From positions 1 to 29,818 of the IMG/VR virus record IMGVR_UViG_3300019124_000022: a stretch of DNA of 29,818 nucleotides; one strand, 5' to 3'. The notes under the pieces were generated by a model. The model did not search any database and was not told the DNA's origin. It worked only from the letters and a program-made list of their open reading frames with translations. Origin of the DNA: a virus. Shown piece by piece: positions 14,127 to 20,929 of the stretch (the first letter of the stretch is position 1; each line of letters opens with the position of its first letter). The position numbers and the translations under genes are program-made.

Positions 14127-15711
14127 TCCGGCGCTTTACCCTGATCCGACCGGCAGGGCTGACCGTATCTGCCGCTTCATCCGGCGGCTCAAATTGTGGG
14201 AGGGCGACTTTGCCGGACGACCTTTCCACCTTCACGGCTTTCAGGAAGCCATTGTTCGGCGCATCTATGGGCCGAGCACCGACGACGGCGCGCGCCTGGT
14301 GCGGATCGCCTGCATATGGATACCACGCGGCAACGCGAAGACGACTTTGGCCGCTGGGCTGGGCTTGGCTCACTTCCTGGGCCCGGAGGCTGAGGCCGGC
14401 GGACAGGTTGTCATGGCCGCCGCGGATCGGGAGAACGCTGGCATTGCCTTCAACTCGGCCCATCAATTCGTTCTGCAGGATGACACCCTTTCCTCTCGGG
14501 TTCGGGCCATCGAGAGCCGGAAGACCCTCGGCCATCCGAAGACGAAGAGCACCCTGAAGGCTATCTCGAGCGAGGCTTATTCGAAGCACGGTCTAAACGT
14601 GTCGTTCTTCCTGGCCGATGAGGTTCACGCCTGGCCGCTGGGAGAAGGCCGCAAGCTCTTCAAGACCGTCACCGACTCCATGGTGAAGCGGTCGCATCCT
14701 CTCACGGTGATCATCTCCACGGCTGGCGAAGGACAGGGCGGCTTGGCCTGGGACTTGTGGCAGTACTCACACAAGGTGGCGTCCGGCGAGATCGAAGACC
14801 CGACGTTTGCACCGATCATCTTCGCGGCTCCGCCTGAAGCCGATTGGCGGGATGAAACCGCTTGGCGCATGGCCAACCCTGCGATTGCCGCCGGTTTCTG
14901 TTCGCTCGAAGAGCTGCGCATTAAGGCGCGGCGGATCGAGCACTTCCCGGCCGAGATTGCGGACTTCCGCCGCTTTCACCTCGATCAGTGGCAGGAAGGC
15001 GCGGCGAACCCCTGGCTTGCGCTCGAAGTCTATGACGCGGCGGAGCCGATGACGCCGGTTGAGGATCTAGCGGGCCGGTCGTGCTGGGTTGGAGTGGACC
15101 TGTCGAGTGTGGAAGACCTGACGGCCGTGGTTGCCGTCTTCCCCGATGGCGATGAAGAGGGCCGCCGCTATGACGTGCTGCCTATGTTCTTCCTGCCCGA
15201 AGCTGGATTGACGAAGAAGGCCGAGAAGGATCAGGCCGATTACCTGCGCTGGAAGGAAGCCGGGTTCCTGACCGTGACTGAAGGCAACGTGGTGGATCAT
15301 GCCGCCATCGTGGATTACGTGGTTGAGCTGGGCACGAAGTACGGCGTTCAGGAAATCGCCATCGACCGCTGGAACTCCACAGCGGTGAACACGGCCCTTC
15401 AGGACGAGGGCTTTACGATCAACCAGTTCGGACAGGGCTTCGCCAGCATGGCCGCCCCTGTGAAGGAACTGAAGCGGGCGATCCTGTCCGGCCACTTCCG
15501 CCACGGCGGCAACCCGCTCCTGCGCATGTGCTTCGGCAATGTGGTTGCCGACAAGGATGCGGCCGAGAACGAGAAGTTCACGAAAGAGCGGGCGCGTGGC
15601 CGGATCGATGGAGCCGTTGCCGCTGCCATGGCCGTGGGCCGCATCCTGGCGAATGAAACCGGGCCATCACCCTATGAGACGCAACGGCCCGAAGGCTTCC
15701 TGTTCATCTGA
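14098..15711 (+). CDS. terL: terminase large subunit
   Basis: The protein has 537 aa. The ATPase part carries Walker A PRGNAKTT (residues 76-83) and Walker B VSFFLADEVHAWP (about 168-180). The C-terminal RNase H-like nuclease part starts with CWVGVDLSSVEDLTAVV near 331 and contains EIAIDRWNS and a final acidic DGAVAAAMAVGR helix. It cuts DNA and pumps it into the proheads. It overlaps TerS and closes the packaging module. No tail genes follow. Confidence 0.95.
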   Translation: MAGSPIFSPDPALYPDPTGRADRICRFIRRLKLWEGDFAGRPFHLHGFQEAIVRRIYGPSTDDGARLVRIACIWIPRGNAKTTLAAGLGLAHFLGPEAEAGGQVVMAAADRENAGIAFNSAHQFVLQDDTLSSRVRAIESRKTLGHPKTKSTLKAISSEAYSKHGLNVSFFLADEVHAWPLGEGRKLFKTVTDSMVKRSHPLTVIISTAGEGQGGLAWDLWQYSHKVASGEIEDPTFAPIIFAAPPEADWRDETAWRMANPAIAAGFCSLEELRIKARRIEHFPAEIADFRRFHLDQWQEGAANPWLALEVYDAAEPMTPVEDLAGRSCWVGVDLSSVEDLTAVVAVFPDGDEEGRRYDVLPMFFLPEAGLTKKAEKDQADYLRWKEAGFLTVTEGNVVDHAAIVDYVVELGTKYGVQEIAIDRWNSTAVNTALQDEGFTINQFGQGFASMAAPVKELKRAILSGHFRHGGNPLLRMCFGNVVADKDAAENEKFTKERARGRIDGAVAAAMAVGRILANETGPSPYETQRPEGFLFI

Positions 15712-15721
15712 GGAGAGAGCA

Positions 15722-16117
15722 ATGCACACTGTGACGATCACCGGCCTGAACCGGGTGAGCAAGCCGAAGCCGAACCGGGCCGGGTTCACGATCCTGGCGT
15801 TCTTCGATTGCGAGGCCGGCGGGTTCGCTCTTCAAGGCTGCGCTCTGGTTCGGACGCCGAAGGATGGCTTGGTTGCTTGGCCGCCAAAGCTGGACGGTCC
15901 CGAAGGTATGCGCCGCTCCGTCGCGATCCTCGATGATTCGCTCCGCCATGCGATCATGCTTCACGCCCGCGAAGCCTACCGGGCCTTGGGCGGCCGTGAT
16001 GCCGAGTGGATCGGGCGCGCTGTTCCTATGGGTCCGCGTCAGCACGACGCTACAGCCGAGGATGGGAATGAGCCAATCGAAGGACTTCAACGCTTCCTCG
16101 GGGCTAATGTTAGTTAA
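15722..16117 (+). CDS. hypothetical protein (131 aa), SpoVG-like outline
   Basis: The start at ATG 15722 follows GGAGAGAG closely. The central part (FTILAFFDCEAGGFALQGC, ALVRTPKDGLVAWPPKLDG, then LRHAIMLHAREAYRALGG) has the outline of SpoVG-like nucleic-acid-binding proteins, in which a strand pair leads to a conserved G-hydrophobic-x-x-P-P turn and a long C-terminal helix. This likeness is weak evidence, and I cannot name a family. It lies 10 bp after terL and is probably cotranscribed with it. Confidence 0.55.
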   Translation: MHTVTITGLNRVSKPKPNRAGFTILAFFDCEAGGFALQGCALVRTPKDGLVAWPPKLDGPEGMRRSVAILDDSLRHAIMLHAREAYRALGGRDAEWIGRAVPMGPRQHDATAEDGNEPIEGLQRFLGANVS

Positions 16118-16151
16118 TGTGAGATGCCGGGAGACGTGGTAATGTTCGCAT

Positions 16152-16391
16152 ATGCCCCGTTACTTCTTCGACACGCATGACGGCGACCTTTTCATCCGAG
16201 ATGACGACGGTCTTGAGCTGGACGGCATAGAAGCCGCTCGTGATGCTGCCACAGGTGGGCTCGCGGATTTGGCGCGGGACGCAATTCCTGGTTCTATGCG
16301 CAGAGAACTTTCTGTTCAGGTTCGCGATGAGGGAGATAAGCCCATTATCAGGGCTGCCCTTTGGTTCGAAGTCGCAACCCTGATTCCATAG
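16152..16391 (+). CDS. DUF6894-type small protein (79 aa)
   Basis: It begins MPRYFFDTHDGDLFIRDDDG and continues with a helix (EAARDAATGGLADLARDAI) and a strand pair (RRELSVQVRDEGD and IIRAALWFEV). This is the DUF6894 pattern common in Hyphomicrobiales; function unknown. A second member (25983-26231) is in element 2. It is the last gene of element 1, 27 bp before the right arm sites, and could be a host gene picked up by imprecise excision. Confidence 0.75.
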   Translation: MPRYFFDTHDGDLFIRDDDGLELDGIEAARDAATGGLADLARDAIPGSMRRELSVQVRDEGDKPIIRAALWFEVATLIP

Positions 16392-16417
16392 CTTCACCAT
16401 CGGCCAGGAATGGCTTT

Positions 16418-16436
16418 TGGTGACACTATGGTGACA
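16418..16436 (+). promoter_or_regulatory. putative integrase arm-type sites, right end of element 1
   Basis: TGGTGACA occurs at 16418-16425 and 16429-16436, an 11-bp period identical to the left pair (256-274). It lies 49 bp inside the tRNA-derived core. Same sequence, orientation and spacing at both ends support arm binding by the element 1 integrase. Confidence 0.6.
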
Positions 16437-16484
16437 CCGGCATTTCCGCCGTATCGCCACATCTCACTAAGTCTTTGGGAAGAT

Positions 16485-16561
16485 TGGCGCACCCGACACG
16501 ATTCGAACGTGTGACCTTTGCCTTCGGAGGGCAACGCTCTATCCAGCTGAGCTACGGGTGC
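16485..16561 (-). tRNA. tRNA-Arg(CCG)
   Basis: The 77-base gene reads GCACCCG at the 5' acceptor arm, paired with CGGGTGC before the G discriminator and encoded CCA. D stem GCTC/GAGC, anticodon stem TTGCC/GGCAA with loop CTCCGAA (anticodon CCG at 16525-16527), and T arm ACACG-TTCGAAT-CGTGT are all well formed. It reads codon CGG and is the only complete copy in the window. Its 3' 47 bases are duplicated at 81-127 and its 5' 42 bases plus upstream DNA at 29713-29818, so it appears assembled from the ends of two mobile elements. Confidence 0.97.
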
Positions 16562-16625
16562 TTATGGCGGTTCGCCTGTTCTCTTCCCTACCCGATCAGG
16601 GCTCTCAAGACAACCTCTGACGGCA
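16520..16625 (-). repeat. attL of element 2 (tRNA 5' half plus upstream region)
   Basis: These 106 bases match 29713-29818 with two mismatches (16579 T against C, 16622 G against C). The repeat starts just 3' of the anticodon loop, covers tRNA positions 1-42 and continues at least 64 bp upstream, where the tRNA promoter should lie. The match reaches the window edge, so its full length is unknown. The rest of 16562-16849 holds the left arm sites and no gene. Confidence 0.9.
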
Positions 16626-16757
16626 GGGAGGAGAAAAACTCCTTAGAAACCAATGGAAACGCCCACTGGTCACAGTCAAGATTGTAGTGGGTATACCGGA
16701 AGGAGCAAGGGGCAATTTGACCAAAGCGCTTTAGCGTTCCCCCTCTCCCACTGGGCC

Positions 16758-16792
16758 TGTCACACCGCGCCACTGTGACAGAAACTGTGACA
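16758..16792. promoter_or_regulatory. putative integrase arm-type sites, left end of element 2
   Basis: CTGTGACA occurs at 16773-16780 and 16785-16792 (12-bp period), with an inverted TGTCACA at 16758-16764. A further inverted GGTCACAG lies at 16668-16675. The same direct pair with the same 12-bp period is found inside the right end at 29589-29608. Arm-site function is inferred from this symmetry. Confidence 0.6.
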
Positions 16793-16849
16793 AGCTAAGA
16801 TAGAGGAAGTGGGCCTTCGTCTGATAAGCGTTGGTCTGCTGTCGCCTCT

Positions 16850-18718
16850 TTATGCTACGGCTTCAAACCTCTGCAGCTTCTTCCGAAGGTGCGTCCGGTA
16901 TTTCCCAGATCCCCATTCCTCAAGCCCCATCTCCTCCAGGGCAGTCAGGAAGGCTTGGTGTTGCCGGATAGTGCTTCTGAAGTTGGATGTGTCCTTGATT
17001 CCCACTGCATTCTTCACGGCTTTGAGTGCCAGGGCACCATCAGGATGAGTAGCGAACCAGTCCCGCACATACTTAATAGCATCAGCAACCTGACCGCGCA
17101 CCTCCTTAGGGATCGGCGTCCATGACGTTAATTGGGCTCCTGGGAAGATCTCAGGCAGCAGTTCCTTGATGCCACTGTACGAGCTGGCAATCAGATAGGC
17201 ATTCACCGGGGGGCACTCACCACTCTGGTTCTGTCTCGCACTGCTCCGACACAACGCTTGCAGGATCATGTGGCTGTGTTCACCAGACTCCGTGGCCTGT
17301 GCCTGATGATCCGAAGGGCTTCCTTCAGATGGTCGTAGATTTAGAGCAAGCCGTGTCAGCCCTTCCCTGTGGGACAATGGAAGAAAGAGGGTGCCAGCCA
17401 GGATCACATTGGACATGTCCTTGAACTCGTTAGTGCCATCATGGCTCCCCCAGTTCAGGAACCGGACTTTATGATTGGGAGGCAGTTGCTCAGAGAGGCT
17501 CGTAGGAAGATCCAGCTTGAGACTAGGCGTGTACTTGTGGTGGATGACCAACCACTCCTCATCGGGCCTCGTCTCAATGGCCCTAAGGACACCCTCAATG
17601 ATCCTGTCACCCTCAGTCCTATAGGCCGCCTTGCCGCCACCGTGATCCCACACATTGATGGTCAGGCTGCTATAGTGCTTGGTTGCTGATGGGAGACGAA
17701 CGAGATCACCCCGATGCTTCTCCCACAGATCATAGGTAGTCCTGACTCTGGCCGAGGCGTCCAACGTGAGAATGGGCTTTATGTCGCTTGGAAGTGTCTG
17801 TCGGTAACTGACCAAGGTAGGCCCAGCAGGACCATCCACTCTCACCACAACCATTTGCCCCATGAGGAACCACAGGGCCTCCAGGGCCTTCTGCTTTACC
17901 TCGGGTTCATGGACGAACAATCCAGATACCTCATGAAGAGACACGCCTAGAGACACATCAAAGGATGGCACCTCAAGAATGGTCTTATCCTTGGCGTCAC
18001 CAAGCTCCTGGAAGAAGCCCTCCAGAGCCTTTGTCAGCTCAGGATACCGAGGTCTCAGGATCTGGAAGAGGGATGCCAAGCTGTCACGACCCAGGGTCAC
18101 AGGTTGCCCTGGTAGGATAGCTTCATCCCAGATCTTCACTTGTCGGGGTTGACCTTGGAACCAAAGGCTCTTGGCTTCACGAAATGAGCCTCCAGAGCAC
18201 CTCCTCTCAACCATGGCATGAGTTGTGAAGAGGATACGAGCATCCTCAGGGACACCACAGCCCAAGGAGTTCAGATCCTCATTGTTCTTACCAGTGAGAA
18301 CAGCAAAGTCCTGATCCTGAAGGCCAGCCTCCTCAATTGCATTCTGAATCTGATCCAATCGACCAAGACACACCAAAGCGGAGACACCCTTGTGATCCTT
18401 GGATTGAACCAACTCCTTGAGGAACTGGATCATGGCTGTGGTCTTCCCCACACCAGGATCAAGGCTGCTGACATAGTAGGTTGGGGCACAGCTTCCTTCA
18501 GCCATATCAACCATGACCTGGATTGCAGACCTTAGGCCTATCCACATCTCAGGGCTGAGGGACAGAGCACGGTTATCAAAGGTGATCTTGAGGTTTCTCA
18601 GAACCCCTTCAGTGAGTAAGCCTGAAACACAAGAAGTGGTACTATCTCTATTATAGTAATATAGGCTTTCTACCATATCTGTTCTGGCTATATCCAAGCC
18701 TGATTTGTCCAATACCAT
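16850..18718 (-). CDS. P-loop NTPase, SF2-helicase-like (622 aa)
   Basis: Walker A is SLDPGVGKTTAMI (about residues 84-96), followed by a motif Ia-like segment with ALVCLGRLDQIQNAIEEAG, a motif with ARILFTTHAMVERR, then Walker B KIWDEAILPG (about 193-202). Later TLDASARVRTTYDLW and VRFLNWGSHDGTNEF with NVILAGTLFLPL resemble helicase motifs III to V. The last 100 residues are helical and may bind DNA. It may be the replication or mobilisation helicase of element 2, or a defence helicase; I cannot assign a family. It is transcribed leftward toward the tRNA and has no close partner on its strand. Confidence 0.65.
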   Translation of the reverse strand: MVLDKSGLDIARTDMVESLYYYNRDSTTSCVSGLLTEGVLRNLKITFDNRALSLSPEMWIGLRSAIQVMVDMAEGSCAPTYYVSSLDPGVGKTTAMIQFLKELVQSKDHKGVSALVCLGRLDQIQNAIEEAGLQDQDFAVLTGKNNEDLNSLGCGVPEDARILFTTHAMVERRCSGGSFREAKSLWFQGQPRQVKIWDEAILPGQPVTLGRDSLASLFQILRPRYPELTKALEGFFQELGDAKDKTILEVPSFDVSLGVSLHEVSGLFVHEPEVKQKALEALWFLMGQMVVVRVDGPAGPTLVSYRQTLPSDIKPILTLDASARVRTTYDLWEKHRGDLVRLPSATKHYSSLTINVWDHGGGKAAYRTEGDRIIEGVLRAIETRPDEEWLVIHHKYTPSLKLDLPTSLSEQLPPNHKVRFLNWGSHDGTNEFKDMSNVILAGTLFLPLSHREGLTRLALNLRPSEGSPSDHQAQATESGEHSHMILQALCRSSARQNQSGECPPVNAYLIASSYSGIKELLPEIFPGAQLTSWTPIPKEVRGQVADAIKYVRDWFATHPDGALALKAVKNAVGIKDTSNFRSTIRQHQAFLTALEEMGLEEWGSGKYRTHLRKKLQRFEAVA

Positions 18719-19288
18719 AGCAATAATCTTGTTTGTGTCACACAGACTTAGCTTGGCAACCTAAGTCGTCGGAGATCTATACCTCCCAGGAGCATCAGGC
18801 CCGCACTCCTCACTGCGGATAATTCTTCACAAGCGGGATCTCCTTAGCGGCACAATAGGAGTGGTCCTAATACCAGGATATAATTTGCGTTTAGTTCCGA
18901 TATTCGTAGAACTCTATTGTTCAGACAACTATCTGATTCTCAGTAAACATGCAACAGAAGATTCAATATACACTTGGCAATTATTTTTACAGATCTTATA
19001 CAATCCGGATTTAATACATGCTTGAGTGTTGACACTTGATACTTAGTGCTTGTGTCACTCAGCAACCGAACTTTGCTCCTGGAGCTTAGCCCCATCTAGA
19101 TGCCGACTGCTCCTGAAGGATCTCAACGGTAGAGTGACTACGGATTTGGCACTAAAGGGCCGTCGAGGAGGACCGGTACGCTCGGCAGAGCTGCTAATGG
19201 GATAGCGAGCCCCATCCCCGAACGCTCCCAAGGCTCCCGCGTTATCTTGGAAGCACAGCTTGAGGTGCTAGACCCAAGGAGGCTTCCC
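18719..19288. other. 570-bp gene-free region
   Basis: No credible ORF is seen on either strand. There is a palindrome around 18733-18742 (TGTGTCACACA), an AT-rich stretch (about 18880-19040) with a perfect TATAAT at 18879-18884 lacking a matching -35, and an inverted repeat at 19024-19060 (GAGTG..GACAC with GTGTCACTC). The layout could suit a control region or replication origin for element 2, but nothing proves this. Confidence 0.4.
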
Positions 19289-19420
19289 ATGAACATGTCT
19301 GACATGGCTCACAGGGTCACTGATGCGATCAAGCGGATGACTGACAGGCTAACGCACCGGAGGGACACTCATTCCCAGCAGTCATCCAGCAAGAAAAGCG
19401 CCACTGACATGAAGAAGTGA
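19289..19420 (+). CDS. small basic protein (43 aa)
   Basis: A strong ribosome site (AAGGAGG, 6 bases before ATG 19289) supports translation. The product is hydrophilic, starts MNMSDMAHRVTDAIKRMTD and ends in a K/S-rich tail with SSKKSATDMKK. The first 25 residues could form an amphipathic helix. No family is recognised. It stands alone between the gene-free region and the recombinase remnant. Confidence 0.5.
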   Translation: MNMSDMAHRVTDAIKRMTDRLTHRRDTHSQQSSSKKSATDMKK

Positions 19421-19465
19421 GCAAAGGGGGTGCCTGAAAGGGTGCCTCACCTCCCATTGTGTTTG

Positions 19466-19558
19466 TCAGGATGCCCGGGCTCGGAACACCGATCTCTCAC
19501 CGAGACCGAGCCTCTGAGCAATCTCTCTTGGAGGCCCCTTAGGAGGCTAAGGCTTTGA
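19466..19558 (-). pseudogene. remnant of a serine recombinase 3' end
   Basis: About 90 bases resemble the HTH-coding end of the resolvase at 20147-20240. On the minus strand the segment reads IKALAS, then a TAA where the intact gene has CAG, then ASKR, a 2-base deletion, and IAQRLGLGERSVFRARAS with a stop at the same place. The stop and frameshift show that it is dead. It is probably left from an older resolvase copy or a recombination event between resolvase genes. Confidence 0.75.
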
Positions 19559-19668
19559 TGTGCGAGAGATCCTAAGGTGAGATGCCTCACGATCAAGCCA
19601 AAGATTTAGAGCGATCTATGTGTGTGGAATTCCGGAAGTGATCAGGAGTGAAAGGATCACTCTTAGGA

Positions 19669-20070
19669 TCAGCGTAAGCTAACCCCACCATTGTAGGACA
19701 CCTTCCTGCAACTGTTGAACTCAACAACGTGCTCGTACTGTGTCGCTAAGTGCTTGGCTGAGAGTGTCACGCTCCATCCGCGTCCAGCTACTCCACCTTC
19801 AGCGATGCGATCACCATAACGAACAGAGCAACAACTTGGGTCTCGTTCGATGGCAGAGACGTAGTCCTCAGGATTGGCGAAGTTGAACCCCTCTCGTGAG
19901 GATGCCTGTGGGGCAATCAACTGTTTGGCGAACGCAAGTGCCTGTTCTGGGGTGTTGATCCTCTCTTCGGGTGGGCAGGTAGCCATGAGATCGGCATTGC
20001 CGCCTGTCAGGTGCCAGAGGCCCAGGCCCGCTAGACCTATAAGAACGATTGCCAAACGCCCGTGTCTCAC
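19669..20070 (-). CDS. secreted or membrane-anchored hypothetical protein (133 aa)
   Basis: It starts with GTG 20070, preceded by AGGGGG. Residues 1-20 (MRHGRLAIVLIGLAGLGLWH) are a signal peptide or anchor. The mature part contains four cysteines (ATCPPEER, a CC pair in DPSCCSVRY and a late NSCRKVSYNGG), so disulfides in the periplasm are likely. No family is recognised. It lies 76 bp downstream of the resolvase gene on the same strand. Confidence 0.6.
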   Translation of the reverse strand: MRHGRLAIVLIGLAGLGLWHLTGGNADLMATCPPEERINTPEQALAFAKQLIAPQASSREGFNFANPEDYVSAIERDPSCCSVRYGDRIAEGGVAGRGWSVTLSAKHLATQYEHVVEFNSCRKVSYNGGVSLR

Positions 20071-20146
20071 ACAGCCCCCTTAGTGCTTGGAGCAATCGTT
20101 GCTTATCAAAGGATCGTGCTCTCTGAGAAGGGTTATTGATTGGCCA

Positions 20147-20698
20147 TCACGATGCAAGGACTCTAAAGACCGACCTCTCGCCAACACCAAGCCTCTGAGC
20201 AATCTCTCTCTTGGAGACACCCTGGGAGGCCAAGGCTCTGATCTGATCCGCTTTGGCTCGTGCTGTAGGGGCTCTCCCCTTGTACTTCTTCTCAGCCTTC
20301 GCTTTAGCGATCCCTTCCTTCTGGCGCTCCAGCATCATTTCCCGCTCAAACTGAGCCACACTCCCCAGCACATTGAGCATGAGCTTTCCGGTTGGGGTGT
20401 TGGTGTCGATGCCAAGATCCAGGATACGGAGGCCCACCTTCTTGGCTTCCAGAGCGGCAATGATCTGGCCCAGGTGAACCACGGAGCGGGCCAAGCGATC
20501 CAGTTTGGTAACAACCAGGGTGTCTCCCTCACGCACATACTCCAGAGCTGCTTCTAAGGCCTCTCTGGGGCCTACTGAGGAAGTCTGTTCCAGGAAGACC
20601 TTGCCACACCCGAGGGCCTTCAGATCCCTTTCCTGAGCTTCCAGCCCAGCCACCTGATCCAACGTGCTTGTGCGTCCGTAGCCCACCAGCATTGTCAT
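20147..20698 (-). CDS. serine recombinase (resolvase/invertase family)
   Basis: The protein has 183 aa from ATG 20698, with AGGA just upstream; a longer frame to 20926 adds 76 residues unlike the family and is rejected. VGYGRTSTLDQ holds the catalytic serine (residue 11), TKLDRLARS (64-72) the arginine motif, and LGSVAQFEREMMLERQKEGI the E-helix. The C-terminus (KADQIRALASQGVSKREIAQ and LGVGERSVFRVL) is the HTH. It could resolve dimers or invert DNA at res sites; the AT-rich gap at 18719-19288 is one place to seek them. It follows the NACHT gene by 231 bp on the same strand. Confidence 0.93.
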   Translation of the reverse strand: MTMLVGYGRTSTLDQVAGLEAQERDLKALGCGKVFLEQTSSVGPREALEAALEYVREGDTLVVTKLDRLARSVVHLGQIIAALEAKKVGLRILDLGIDTNTPTGKLMLNVLGSVAQFEREMMLERQKEGIAKAKAEKKYKGRAPTARAKADQIRALASQGVSKREIAQRLGVGERSVFRVLAS

Positions 20699-20929
20699 GT
20701 GTGTTCCTGCCACTGAAATCGAAGACATTGAGGCAGACACCATGCCAAAAAGCAAGAACCACTTCAGTGGCGCACAGGATTGTCCACAGTAAGCTCTGCC
20801 ATATGGGCAAGGCCTAATGGCCGCCGCTTCCCTGGCTAATAGAGGTTCGTCTTGAAACAATCCGCGCAGCTGTTTTTTGTTACCTGAGAATGCAGGTGGA
20901 GGTGGCCAGCATTTAGTAGCGAGCAAATC

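Larger units (their letters stand above)
81..16531. mobile_element. element 1: cf-PICI-like phage satellite integrated at tRNA-Arg(CCG)
   Basis: The element is bounded by a perfect 47-bp direct repeat (81-127 and 16485-16531) equal to the 3' 47 bases of tRNA-Arg. Integrase lies just inside the left end. The rest follows the order accessory genes, small HTH regulators, DUF927 primase-helicase, iterons, then portal, protease-capsid, connector, adaptor, HNH, TerS and TerL. No tail, tape-measure, holin or endolysin gene is visible. Paired TGGTGACA sites sit inside both ends. Capsid-forming phage-inducible chromosomal islands are known to have this content and about this size. A tail-deleted HK97-type prophage is the alternative, but the intact frames of the head genes and the matching ends argue for a maintained satellite. 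Confidence 0.75.

Noticed and set aside
18856-18884. Promoter with perfect TATAAT at 18879
   Set aside because: The hexamer 17 bp upstream (TAGGAG) is far from the -35 consensus and no gene follows within 400 bp.
20699-20926. 76-residue N-terminal extension of the serine recombinase
   Set aside because: The residues do not resemble the family, and ATG 20698 has a good ribosome site with the usual start of the catalytic domain right after it.
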